A DNA stretch of 5,478 nucleotides from Flavobacteriales bacterium (GTDB lineage Bacteria; Bacteroidota; Bacteroidia; Flavobacteriales_D; CANHHI01). Shown piece by piece: positions 1 to 5,478 of this stretch. The stretch's first letter is position 1; each line of letters starts with the position of its first letter. The position numbers and the translations under genes are program-made. The stretch is from assembly GCA_947460225.1 (NCBI GenBank), contig CANHHI010000107.1, positions 1 to 5,478 on the forward strand. The letters are read 5' to 3'. Under the pieces are notes generated by a model. It was not told the origin of the DNA and ran no database searches. It saw nothing but the letters and a program-made list of their open reading frames with translations.

Positions 1-2
1 CA

Positions 3-2198
3 TACACTTTCCCCGTTTTAGAGATGACCTGTGCCGCTTGTGCCAGTGGCATAGAAAATGGCATGAAACATCTTCGTGGATTAAAACACATAGAAGTAAA
101 CTTTGCCAGCAAAACCGCAAGCATTGTGGCGGAGGATTTTGTGCAAGCAGAAGATTTACAAAAAGCCGTGCGAAATCTGGGCTATGATTTTATACTAGAC
201 GACCCTAATATTGCACTAGAAAAACAAGAAACCGCCATGCTCTTGGGGTATAAGCAATTAAAACAGCGCACGCTTTGGGCATGGCTACTGAGTGCGCCCG
301 TAGTTATTTTAGGTATGTTTTTTATGCACTTGACTTATTTTGAATGGATTTCCCTGTTTTTGTCTTTCCCAGTGGTGTTTATCTTAGGTGGCGGTTTTTT
401 TGTGCGTGCTTATAAACAAGCCCTGCATAAACAAGCCAATATGGATACCTTGGTGGCATTGAGCACGGGCATAGCTTATCTGTTTAGTGCATTCAACACG
501 ATTTTTCCAGAAGTATGGCACGCCAAAGGCATACATGCGCCTGTATATTTTGAGTCCGCAGCGGTGATTATTGCTTTTATTTCTTTGGGCAAACTTTTAG
601 AAGAGCGTGCAAAAGTAGCCACAAATACTGCCTTGAAAAAGCTCATGGCATTGCAACCCCAAGAAGTACAAAGGGTTTTGCCAGACGGCAGTGTGGAACA
701 AGTGCATTTGTCAAATATAATATTAGGCAACACCCTTTTGGTGCGTGCTGGCGAAAGAATACCAGTGGACGGTGTTGTGCTTACAGGCAATTCATTTGTG
801 GAAGAAAGCATGCTCACGGGCGAGCCTGTGCCTGTGGAAAAACAAAAAGGCGACAAAGTGTTTGCTGGCACACTCAACCAAATGGGCAGTTTTCAGATTT
901 GTGCAGAAAAAATAGGGGCTGAAACAAGGCTAGCCAATATTACACAAGCCGTGCAACGTGCGCAAAACAGCAAAGCCCCTATGCAAAAATTAGCCGACAA
1001 AATCGCAGGTATTTTTGTGCCAATAGTTCTAGTCATTGCTTTATTAACTTTTACAACATGGCTTTTCGTGCTGGGCACCGATGGCTTTTCGCATGCTTTG
1101 CTCACTGCCATAACCGTTTTGGTGATTGCTTGCCCTTGTGCTTTGGGTCTTGCCACACCGACTGCCCTTATGGTAGGCGTGGGAAAAGCTGCAGAAAATC
1201 AAATTTTGGTACGTGATGCAGAAAGTTTAGAATTGGCAAAAAACATCAATGCCGTGGTTTTGGACAAAACAGGTACGATTACCCAAGGCAAACCCATACT
1301 TAGTGCGCATGTTTGGTATCAAAACGAAAATGTATATCCGCAAATTTTGCTTGCCTTAGAAAATGCGTCCCAGCACCCTTTGGCTTTGGCAGTGGTAGCA
1401 TGGTTGAATAAAGACAAAGTGCAGGCAATTGACGTGCAGGGCTTTAAAAACATGACCGCCAAAGGTGTAGAAGCGTATTATCAAAACAAAACTTATGGGG
1501 TGGGCAACCAAAGTTATTTGGATAGCCGAAACATTGCGCTCACTGCCGAGCAAGAAACGCAAAGCAAATCATGGAAAGCAGAAGCGAGAACGGTGGTATA
1601 TTTTGCAGACGACAAAAACGTGCTCGCCATGCTTTCCTTAGAAGATGCTTTGAAACCAAGCAGTAAAGAGGCTATTCAAAAATTGCAAACACAAGGCGTG
1701 CAGGTGTATATGCTCACGGGAGACAACATAGAAACAGCGAGAGCCGTATCCAAAGCGGTGGGCATTGAAAAATTCCAAGCGGAAGCCTCACCGAGTGATA
1801 AAGCCAATTTTGTCAAGCAATTGCAAGCCGAAGGTAAAGTGGTGGCAATGGTTGGCGATGGCATCAATGATGCGGAAGCCTTAGCCACAGCCGATGTAAG
1901 CATTGCCATGGGCAAAGGTTCTGATATTGCCATGGACGTAGCGAAAATGACCTTGATAGGCTCCGATTTAAGTGCCATTGCCAAAGCCATGCGCATTTCC
2001 AAAAGCACCAGCAGAGGCATTCGCCAAAATTTATTTTGGGCATTTGTGTATAATCTGATAGGCATTCCGCTGGCGGCGGGTGTGTTATACACAAAATTCG
2101 GGTTTTTATTAGACCCCATGATTGCAGGTGCAGCCATGGCTATGAGTTCGGTGTCGGTGGTGCTCAATAGTTTAAGATTGAAATACCAAAAAGTGTAA
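3..2198 (+). CDS. copA: Cu(I)-exporting P1B-type ATPase, 5' end cut by the window
   Basis: Inner-membrane ATPase that couples ATP hydrolysis to export of cytoplasmic Cu(I). The frame is open to the left edge and reads YTFPVLE before the ATG at 24. That ATG is therefore internal: YTFPVLEMTCAAC is the first strand and metal loop of an HMA domain, and the true start lies upstream. Counting from that Met, the CxxC cysteines are C3 and C6 and the HMA domain ends near residue 60. Eight membrane segments lie at about 81-103, 108-127, 140-161, 173-194, 328-350, 358-380, 669-689 and 696-717. Other landmarks are the actuator TGE (265-267), membrane CPC (370-372), phosphorylated D414 in DKTGT, nucleotide-domain HP (451-452) with E446 five residues before the His, GVG (492-494), TGDN (565-568) and GDGIND (611-616). 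YN (676-677) and MxxSS (705-709) in the last two helices complete the Cu(I) P1B-1 signature. The common SEHP motif reads SQHP. One HMA domain is visible; another could lie upstream. Family call is very secure; Cu(I) specificity is inferred from the signature and neighbours. Confidence 0.96.
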   Translation, partial: YTFPVLEMTCAACASGIENGMKHLRGLKHIEVNFASKTASIVAEDFVQAEDLQKAVRNLGYDFILDDPNIALEKQETAMLLGYKQLKQRTLWAWLLSAPVVILGMFFMHLTYFEWISLFLSFPVVFILGGGFFVRAYKQALHKQANMDTLVALSTGIAYLFSAFNTIFPEVWHAKGIHAPVYFESAAVIIAFISLGKLLEERAKVATNTALKKLMALQPQEVQRVLPDGSVEQVHLSNIILGNTLLVRAGERIPVDGVVLTGNSFVEESMLTGEPVPVEKQKGDKVFAGTLNQMGSFQICAEKIGAETRLANITQAVQRAQNSKAPMQKLADKIAGIFVPIVLVIALLTFTTWLFVLGTDGFSHALLTAITVLVIACPCALGLATPTALMVGVGKAAENQILVRDAESLELAKNINAVVLDKTGTITQGKPILSAHVWYQNENVYPQILLALENASQHPLALAVVAWLNKDKVQAIDVQGFKNMTAKGVEAYYQNKTYGVGNQSYLDSRNIALTAEQETQSKSWKAEARTVVYFADDKNVLAMLSLEDALKPSSKEAIQKLQTQGVQVYMLTGDNIETARAVSKAVGIEKFQAEASPSDKANFVKQLQAEGKVVAMVGDGINDAEALATADVSIAMGKGSDIAMDVAKMTLIGSDLSAIAKAMRISKSTSRGIRQNLFWAFVYNLIGIPLAAGVLYTKFGFLLDPMIAGAAMAMSSVSVVLNSLRLKYQKV

Positions 2199-2224
2199 AA
2201 AACAGTAACTTTATACCTTATTAT

Positions 2225-2431
2225 ATGGAACAAAAATTCAAAACCAATTTAAAATGTGGTGGTTGCCTAGCAACTGTAAAACCGCACTTGGACAAAGTAG
2301 CAGAGATTAGTTACACGGTGGACTTAGCTGATGCTAATAAAATTCTGACCGTACAAGCGCAAAACCTAGCACAAATCCAAAAAGCTGTGCAAGCTGTGGT
2401 AGAAGCAGGTTTTAAAATAGATCCTTTGTAA
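2225..2431 (+). CDS. Small heavy-metal-associated (HMA) domain protein, CopZ-like
   Basis: A 68-residue cytosolic protein consisting of one HMA fold with no signal peptide or membrane segment. The metal loop is K10-C11-G12-G13-C14, so the CxxC pair is intact, but the Met two residues before the first Cys in classical CopZ (MxCxxC) is Leu here. The rest fits the beta-alpha-beta-beta-alpha-beta pattern: a helix after the loop (ATVKPHLDKV), a central strand pair around SYTVDL and KILTV, and a second helix around QKAVQAVVEAGF. Short proteins of this type, with N-x-K-C-x-G-C at the front, are in my experience typical of Bacteroidota metal operons. It starts 26 bases after the ATPase stop and ends 11 bases before the pump gene, so it is probably co-transcribed. 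The likely role is a copper chaperone or buffer supplying the ATPase, or a metal-binding companion of the pump; the role is inferred. The start is the only sensible ATG, since the domain begins almost at once. Confidence 0.88.
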   Translation: MEQKFKTNLKCGGCLATVKPHLDKVAEISYTVDLADANKILTVQAQNLAQIQKAVQAVVEAGFKIDPL

Positions 2432-2442
2432 AATAAACCATT

Positions 2443-3699
2443 ATGCTCAAAAACCTCATATCTTTATCCCTACAAAACCGTTACACGGTGCTTTTTTTGG
2501 CATTGGCGCTGAGTGTGTATGGTTTTGTGTGCATGCTCAAAACCCCCATTGATGCCATTCCTGACCTCTCGGAAAACCAAGTCATTGTGTTTACCGAATG
2601 GATGGGCAGAAGCCCTGAAATTATGGAGCATCAAGTTACCTATCCGCTCACCAACCAATTGCAGGGCATTGCCAAGGTAAAAAGTGTGCGTGGGGTGTCT
2701 ATGTTTGGCATGAGTTTTATCTATGTGATTTTTGAAGACAACATAGATATTTACTGGGCAAGGAGCAGGGTTTTGGAAAGATTAAGTGCTGTGCAAGGCT
2801 TGCCAGAGGGCATAAAACCCACTTTGGGTGCAGACGGCACAGGGCTTGGGCATATTTTTTGGTACACTTTAATCAATCCAAATTTAGACTTGGCAGAAAA
2901 GCGCACCCTGCAAGATTGGTATGTGAAATTTGCCTTGCAAAACGTGGAGGGCGTAAGCGAAGTCGCTTCTTTTGGTGGTTTTCAAAAGCAGTATCAATTG
3001 CAAGTGAATCCGTATCAATTGCGCTACTACGACCTCGCTTGGATGAATGTGATACAAGCCCTGCAAAACAGCAACCAAGACGTGGGCGCAAGGGTGCTAG
3101 AAATCAATCAAAGTCAGTATATCATCAGAGGCGCAGGCTATTTGCAAAACCTCAAAGACATAGAAAACATAGTGGTTGCCAACAAAAACGGCGTGCCTAT
3201 TTTGGTCAAAGATTTGGGCACTGTGGAAGAAGCTCCCCAAGTGCGTTTGGGTATTGTGGACGAAAACGGACAAGGCGAAGTAGTCGGTGGCGTTGTGGTG
3301 ATGCGCTATGGTGAAAATCCCAACACGGTGATAGCGGCGGTAAAAAATAAAATCAAGGAATTGGAAAAAGGCTTGCCCGAAGGCACGAAAATCAAGACCG
3401 CTTACGATAGGAGCAGTTTAATCCAAGCCGCCATAGACAACTTAAAAAATACCATTTTGGAAGAAATCATTTTGGTGTGTGTGGTAATTATGCTATTTTT
3501 ACTGCATTTGCGCAGTGCCTTAGTGGTGATGCTCACCATTCCAATAGCTATTTTAATGGGTTTTATTGCCATGTATCATTTTGGCTTTACGGCAAACATT
3601 ATGTCTTTGAGTGGCATTGCCATTGCCATTGGCGTGATTGTAGATGATGGCATTGTGATGGTAGAAAACGCACACAGGCACTTAACCGAAAAAGATTAA
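2443..3699 (+). CDS. cusA: CusA-type RND metal efflux pump, N-terminal part (TM1-TM4), ends at premature stop
   Basis: First 418 codons of an inner-membrane heavy-metal-efflux RND transporter, the proton-driven pump of a tripartite CusCBA-like system. TM1 is at about 14-31. The first periplasmic porter half follows, with the family landmarks AIPDLSENQVIVFTEW, QVTYPLTNQLQG, VRGVSMFGMSFIYVIFED, YWARSRVLERL, SLQDW-like LQDWYVKFAL, and YDRSSLIQAAIDNL just before TM2. TM2 is at about 338-355, TM3 359-379 and TM4 384-406. TM4 carries the conserved Asp (D401, equivalent to E. coli CusA D405, followed by a second Asp) and ends in ENAHRH. M387 and M406 match transmembrane relay residues M391 and M410 of E. 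coli CusA; the M403 position is Ile399. The frame then stops at TAA in the cytoplasmic loop before TM5, whereas full-length relatives run to about 1040 residues. The remainder follows at once in the -1 frame. The ATG at 2443 fits the family N-terminus and lies 11 bases after the HMA gene. This is one part of a split or frameshifted gene, not a complete pump. Confidence 0.93.
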   Translation: MLKNLISLSLQNRYTVLFLALALSVYGFVCMLKTPIDAIPDLSENQVIVFTEWMGRSPEIMEHQVTYPLTNQLQGIAKVKSVRGVSMFGMSFIYVIFEDNIDIYWARSRVLERLSAVQGLPEGIKPTLGADGTGLGHIFWYTLINPNLDLAEKRTLQDWYVKFALQNVEGVSEVASFGGFQKQYQLQVNPYQLRYYDLAWMNVIQALQNSNQDVGARVLEINQSQYIIRGAGYLQNLKDIENIVVANKNGVPILVKDLGTVEEAPQVRLGIVDENGQGEVVGGVVVMRYGENPNTVIAAVKNKIKELEKGLPEGTKIKTAYDRSSLIQAAIDNLKNTILEEIILVCVVIMLFLLHLRSALVVMLTIPIAILMGFIAMYHFGFTANIMSLSGIAIAIGVIVDDGIVMVENAHRHLTEKD

Positions 3700-3704
3700 A
3701 CATG
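3679..3704 (+). other. Frame break in cusA: stop codon and -1 frame restart in the TM4-TM5 loop
   Basis: The upstream frame reads HLTEKD and stops at TAA (3697-3699). The downstream frame starts at ATG 3702, with two bases between. The downstream frame is open leftward only to 3648, because TGA occupies 3645-3647, so the frames overlap for about 50 bases. Conserved CusA residues are in the first frame up to ENAHRH and in the second from about EKSAHEV, which places the shift inside this stretch. One extra base restores a single frame. A sixth A in the run at 3689-3693 gives TEKRLNMKHKEM, and a third T at 3696-3697 gives TEKDLNMKHKEM. Candidate causes are a sequencing or assembly deletion, a real mutation, frameshifting, or stop-restart translation into two chains. 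The leader of the second ATG is A-rich, which suits initiation in Bacteroidota. Confidence 0.85.
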
Positions 3705-5478
3705 AAGCACAAAGAAATGATAGAGAAATCGGCGCATGAAGTGGCAAAACCAGTTGTGTATTCTACTTTGGTGATTGTCAGTTCGTTTCTGCCTGTGTTT
3801 TTGCTCACTGGGCAAGAAGGAAAATTGTTTCACCCACTGGCTTGGACAAAAACTTTGGTGATGCTCGCATCGTCTTTGACTGCACTCACGCTCGTGCCTG
3901 TGCTGATGAGTTTTTTTATGCAGGGCAAACTCAAAAAAGAAAGCGAAAATCCCGTGAGTCGGTTTTTCAACAAATTATACGAACCTTTGCTTTTGTTTTG
4001 CTTAAAATGGAAAAAAAGCGTGCTGGGCGTGAATATATTGGCTTTAATGATTGCCGTGCCTTTGTTTTTAAAAACAGGCTCTGAATTTATGCCCAGTTTA
4101 GATGAAGGTTCTATTTTGTTTATGCCCACCACTTTGCCGAGCGTCTCCAATGCGGAAATCAAGCGCATTTTGCAGGTGCAAGACAAAATCATCGCCCAAA
4201 CCCCAGAGGTGCAAAACGTGCTGGGAAAAGCAGGCAGAGCATACAGTGCCACCGACAATGCGCCCATGAGCATGATTGAAACCATTATTTTGCTCAAACC
4301 CCAAAAGCAGTGGCGCAAAGGCATGACCAAAGCTAAAATCATTGAAGAGTTAGACCAAAAATTGCAAATACCAGGTGTAACCAATGGCTGGACACAGCCC
4401 ATTATCAACCGCATCAACATGTTGGCAACAGGTATAAGAAGCGATGTGGGCATTAAAGTGTATGGCGCAAATTTGGACACCATTTCGCAAATTTCCCAAA
4501 GCATTAAAGACGCTTTGCAAGGCACGGCGGGCATTGAAGATTTGTTTTTGGAACAAGCTGCCCAAGCCAAATATTTAGATTTAGCCATTAAAAGAGACAA
4601 ATTGAGCCAATACGGACTCAGCGTGCAAGAAGTCAATATGGTGATTGAAAGTGCTTTGGGTGGCATGCAACTCACCACGATTTTGCAAGGCAGGGAGCGT
4701 TATCCCGTGGCATTGCGCCTCGCCCCAGATTTCCGCAAAGATTTAGCGCAAATCGGGCGCATTCCCATAAAAACTGCCAATTACGGCTACGTAGCCTTGG
4801 GCGAACTCGTGGATTTTACCTACCGAGAAGCCCCCGATATGATTGGCTCTGAAAACGCACTGCCCCGAGGCGTGGTTTTGTTTAACGTGCGCAACCGAGA
4901 TTTGGGAAGCACGGTGAAAGAATCCATGCAAAAGCTGGAAGACAAACTCACTTTGCCACAGGGATATTTTGTGGAATGGAGCGGGCAATGGGAAAATCAA
5001 ATTCATGCGCAAAAAACCCTAAGCGTGGTGATTCCTTTGGTGTTGATTATTATCTTTTTTATACTTTACCTCACGTATAAAGACCTCAAAGAATCTGTGA
5101 TTACCTTACTAAGTGTGCCTTTTGCTTTGATTGGTGGGGTGTATGCGGTGTATTTTTGGGGCATGAATATTTCGGTGGCAGTGGCGGTGGGCTTTATTGC
5201 GCTTTTTGGCGTAGCCGTAGAAACGGGCATTTTAATGGTGGTGTATCTCAACCAAGCCCTCGCCGACAAAGTCGCTGAAAAAAACAATCAATTGAGCGTG
5301 CAAGATATAGAACAAGCCGTACTCAATGGCAGTGTCAAACGCCTGCGTCCCAAGCTGATGACTGTTTCAGTAACGCTTTTGGGCTTGTTTCCCGTCTTGT
5401 GGTCTAAGGGCGTGGGTGCGGATTTGATGCTCCCCATTGCCCTGCCGATGCTGGGTGGCATGTTCACGTCCACCGTGC
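3702..5478 (+). CDS. cusA: CusA-type RND metal efflux pump, C-terminal part (TM5 onward), -1 frame, 3' end cut by the window
   Basis: Continues the pump in the -1 frame and is open to the right edge (592 codons visible). Numbering from the ATG at 3702: TM5 at about 17-36 (VVYSTLVIVSSFLPVFLLTG), the family motif GQEGKLFHPLAWTKT, TM6 to about residue 72, then TM7 near 107-126 and the second periplasmic half. The three periplasmic methionines that bind Cu(I)/Ag(I) in E. coli CusA (M573, M623, M672) are matched by M141, M191 and M240, with the same 50- and 49-residue spacing. The nearby acids (E135, D185, E193) are also kept. Relay methionines M486, M501 and M1009 are matched by M54, M69 and M576. 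Proton-relay E939 and K984 are matched by E507 and K551. The last visible residues are GGMFTSTV, so about 20-30 residues of TM12 and tail are missing; a C-terminal fusion cannot be excluded. The ATG may be used as a start, or may only be an internal Met of one interrupted protein. Homology is certain; the expression mode is not. Confidence 0.92.
   Translation, partial: MKHKEMIEKSAHEVAKPVVYSTLVIVSSFLPVFLLTGQEGKLFHPLAWTKTLVMLASSLTALTLVPVLMSFFMQGKLKKESENPVSRFFNKLYEPLLLFCLKWKKSVLGVNILALMIAVPLFLKTGSEFMPSLDEGSILFMPTTLPSVSNAEIKRILQVQDKIIAQTPEVQNVLGKAGRAYSATDNAPMSMIETIILLKPQKQWRKGMTKAKIIEELDQKLQIPGVTNGWTQPIINRINMLATGIRSDVGIKVYGANLDTISQISQSIKDALQGTAGIEDLFLEQAAQAKYLDLAIKRDKLSQYGLSVQEVNMVIESALGGMQLTTILQGRERYPVALRLAPDFRKDLAQIGRIPIKTANYGYVALGELVDFTYREAPDMIGSENALPRGVVLFNVRNRDLGSTVKESMQKLEDKLTLPQGYFVEWSGQWENQIHAQKTLSVVIPLVLIIIFFILYLTYKDLKESVITLLSVPFALIGGVYAVYFWGMNISVAVAVGFIALFGVAVETGILMVVYLNQALADKVAEKNNQLSVQDIEQAVLNGSVKRLRPKLMTVSVTLLGLFPVLWSKGVGADLMLPIALPMLGGMFTSTV

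Noticed and set aside
2199..2224. Possible promoter or terminator between the ATPase and the small HMA gene.
   Set aside because: The gap is only 26 A/T-rich bases, with no inverted repeat and no room for a full promoter. It is best read as an operon spacer.
1676..2233. Minus-strand open frame (185 codons) covering the 3' end of the ATPase.
   Set aside because: It lies opposite the GDGIND and MxxSS regions of the ATPase, and its translation is Met/Ala/Ser-rich with no domain pattern. It is a shadow frame.
2859..3314. Plus-strand open frame (151 codons) in another frame inside the first cusA part.
   Set aside because: Its translation is Arg/Ser-rich and unlike a folded protein family, while the overlapping frame carries clear CusA motifs throughout.
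3613..3632. Short repeat of CATTGC units.
   Set aside because: It encodes the alternating Ile-Ala stretch of TM4, which is conserved protein sequence, so no repeat function is needed.
3687..3699. Programmed -1 frameshift site at the A5 run before the cusA stop.
   Set aside because: The direction is right, but the heptamer ending at the AAA codon is CGAAAAA, which does not fit X XXY YYZ. I also saw no convincing stem-loop or pseudoknot just downstream. It stays possible only as inefficient slippage.
3842..4084. Plus-strand open frame (80 codons) inside the second cusA part.
   Set aside because: It is out of frame with the conserved TM5-TM7 region and has no recognisable features.
3830..4678. 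Long minus-strand open frame (282 codons) opposite the pump gene.
   Set aside because: It is antisense to a strongly conserved CusA coding region, and its translation is Ser/Leu/Cys-rich with no recognisable family. It is a shadow of plus-strand codon usage.

Overview
The window is a fully packed, all-plus-strand heavy-metal efflux operon, almost certainly for monovalent copper (and probably silver). The sequence is moderately AT-rich. None of the visible starts has a clear Shine-Dalgarno sequence; their leaders are A/T-rich instead. The small HMA protein and the RND pump also resemble those of Bacteroidota. I therefore suggest a Bacteroidota (Cytophaga-Flavobacterium-like) origin, as inference from style and gene content rather than from a taxonomic marker.

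Layout: (1) positions 3-2198, a CopA-type P1B-1 copper ATPase whose 5' end lies outside the window, because its N-terminal metal-binding domain is already under way at the left edge; (2) positions 2225-2431, a 68-residue free-standing HMA metal-binding protein; (3) positions 2443-5478, a CusA-type RND metal pump read in two frames. Its first 418 codons end at a TAA at 3697-3699. The rest continues in the -1 frame from an ATG at 3702 and runs off the right edge, an estimated 20-30 codons short of its natural end. Gaps between genes are 26, 11 and 2 bases, with no room for a recognisable terminator or internal promoter, so one transcript is likely.

How the genes fit together (family knowledge): the ATPase moves Cu(I) out of the cytoplasm, the small HMA protein can bind or deliver it, and the CusA pump, with periplasmic-adaptor and outer-membrane partners usually encoded next door, expels it from the periplasm or inner membrane to the outside. 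The residues that mark CusA as a Cu(I)/Ag(I) pump are present: the periplasmic three-methionine site is complete, and five of the six transmembrane methionines are kept.

The most notable point is the cusA break. It lies in the short cytoplasmic loop between TM4 and TM5, with a downstream ATG two bases after the stop. Either it is a one-base error or mutation in an A/T-rich run, or the pump is made as two polypeptides. The methionine relay and the proton relay both need residues from each half, so neither fragment could work alone. Apart from this I see a conventional copper-resistance operon and no evidence for a wholly new system.
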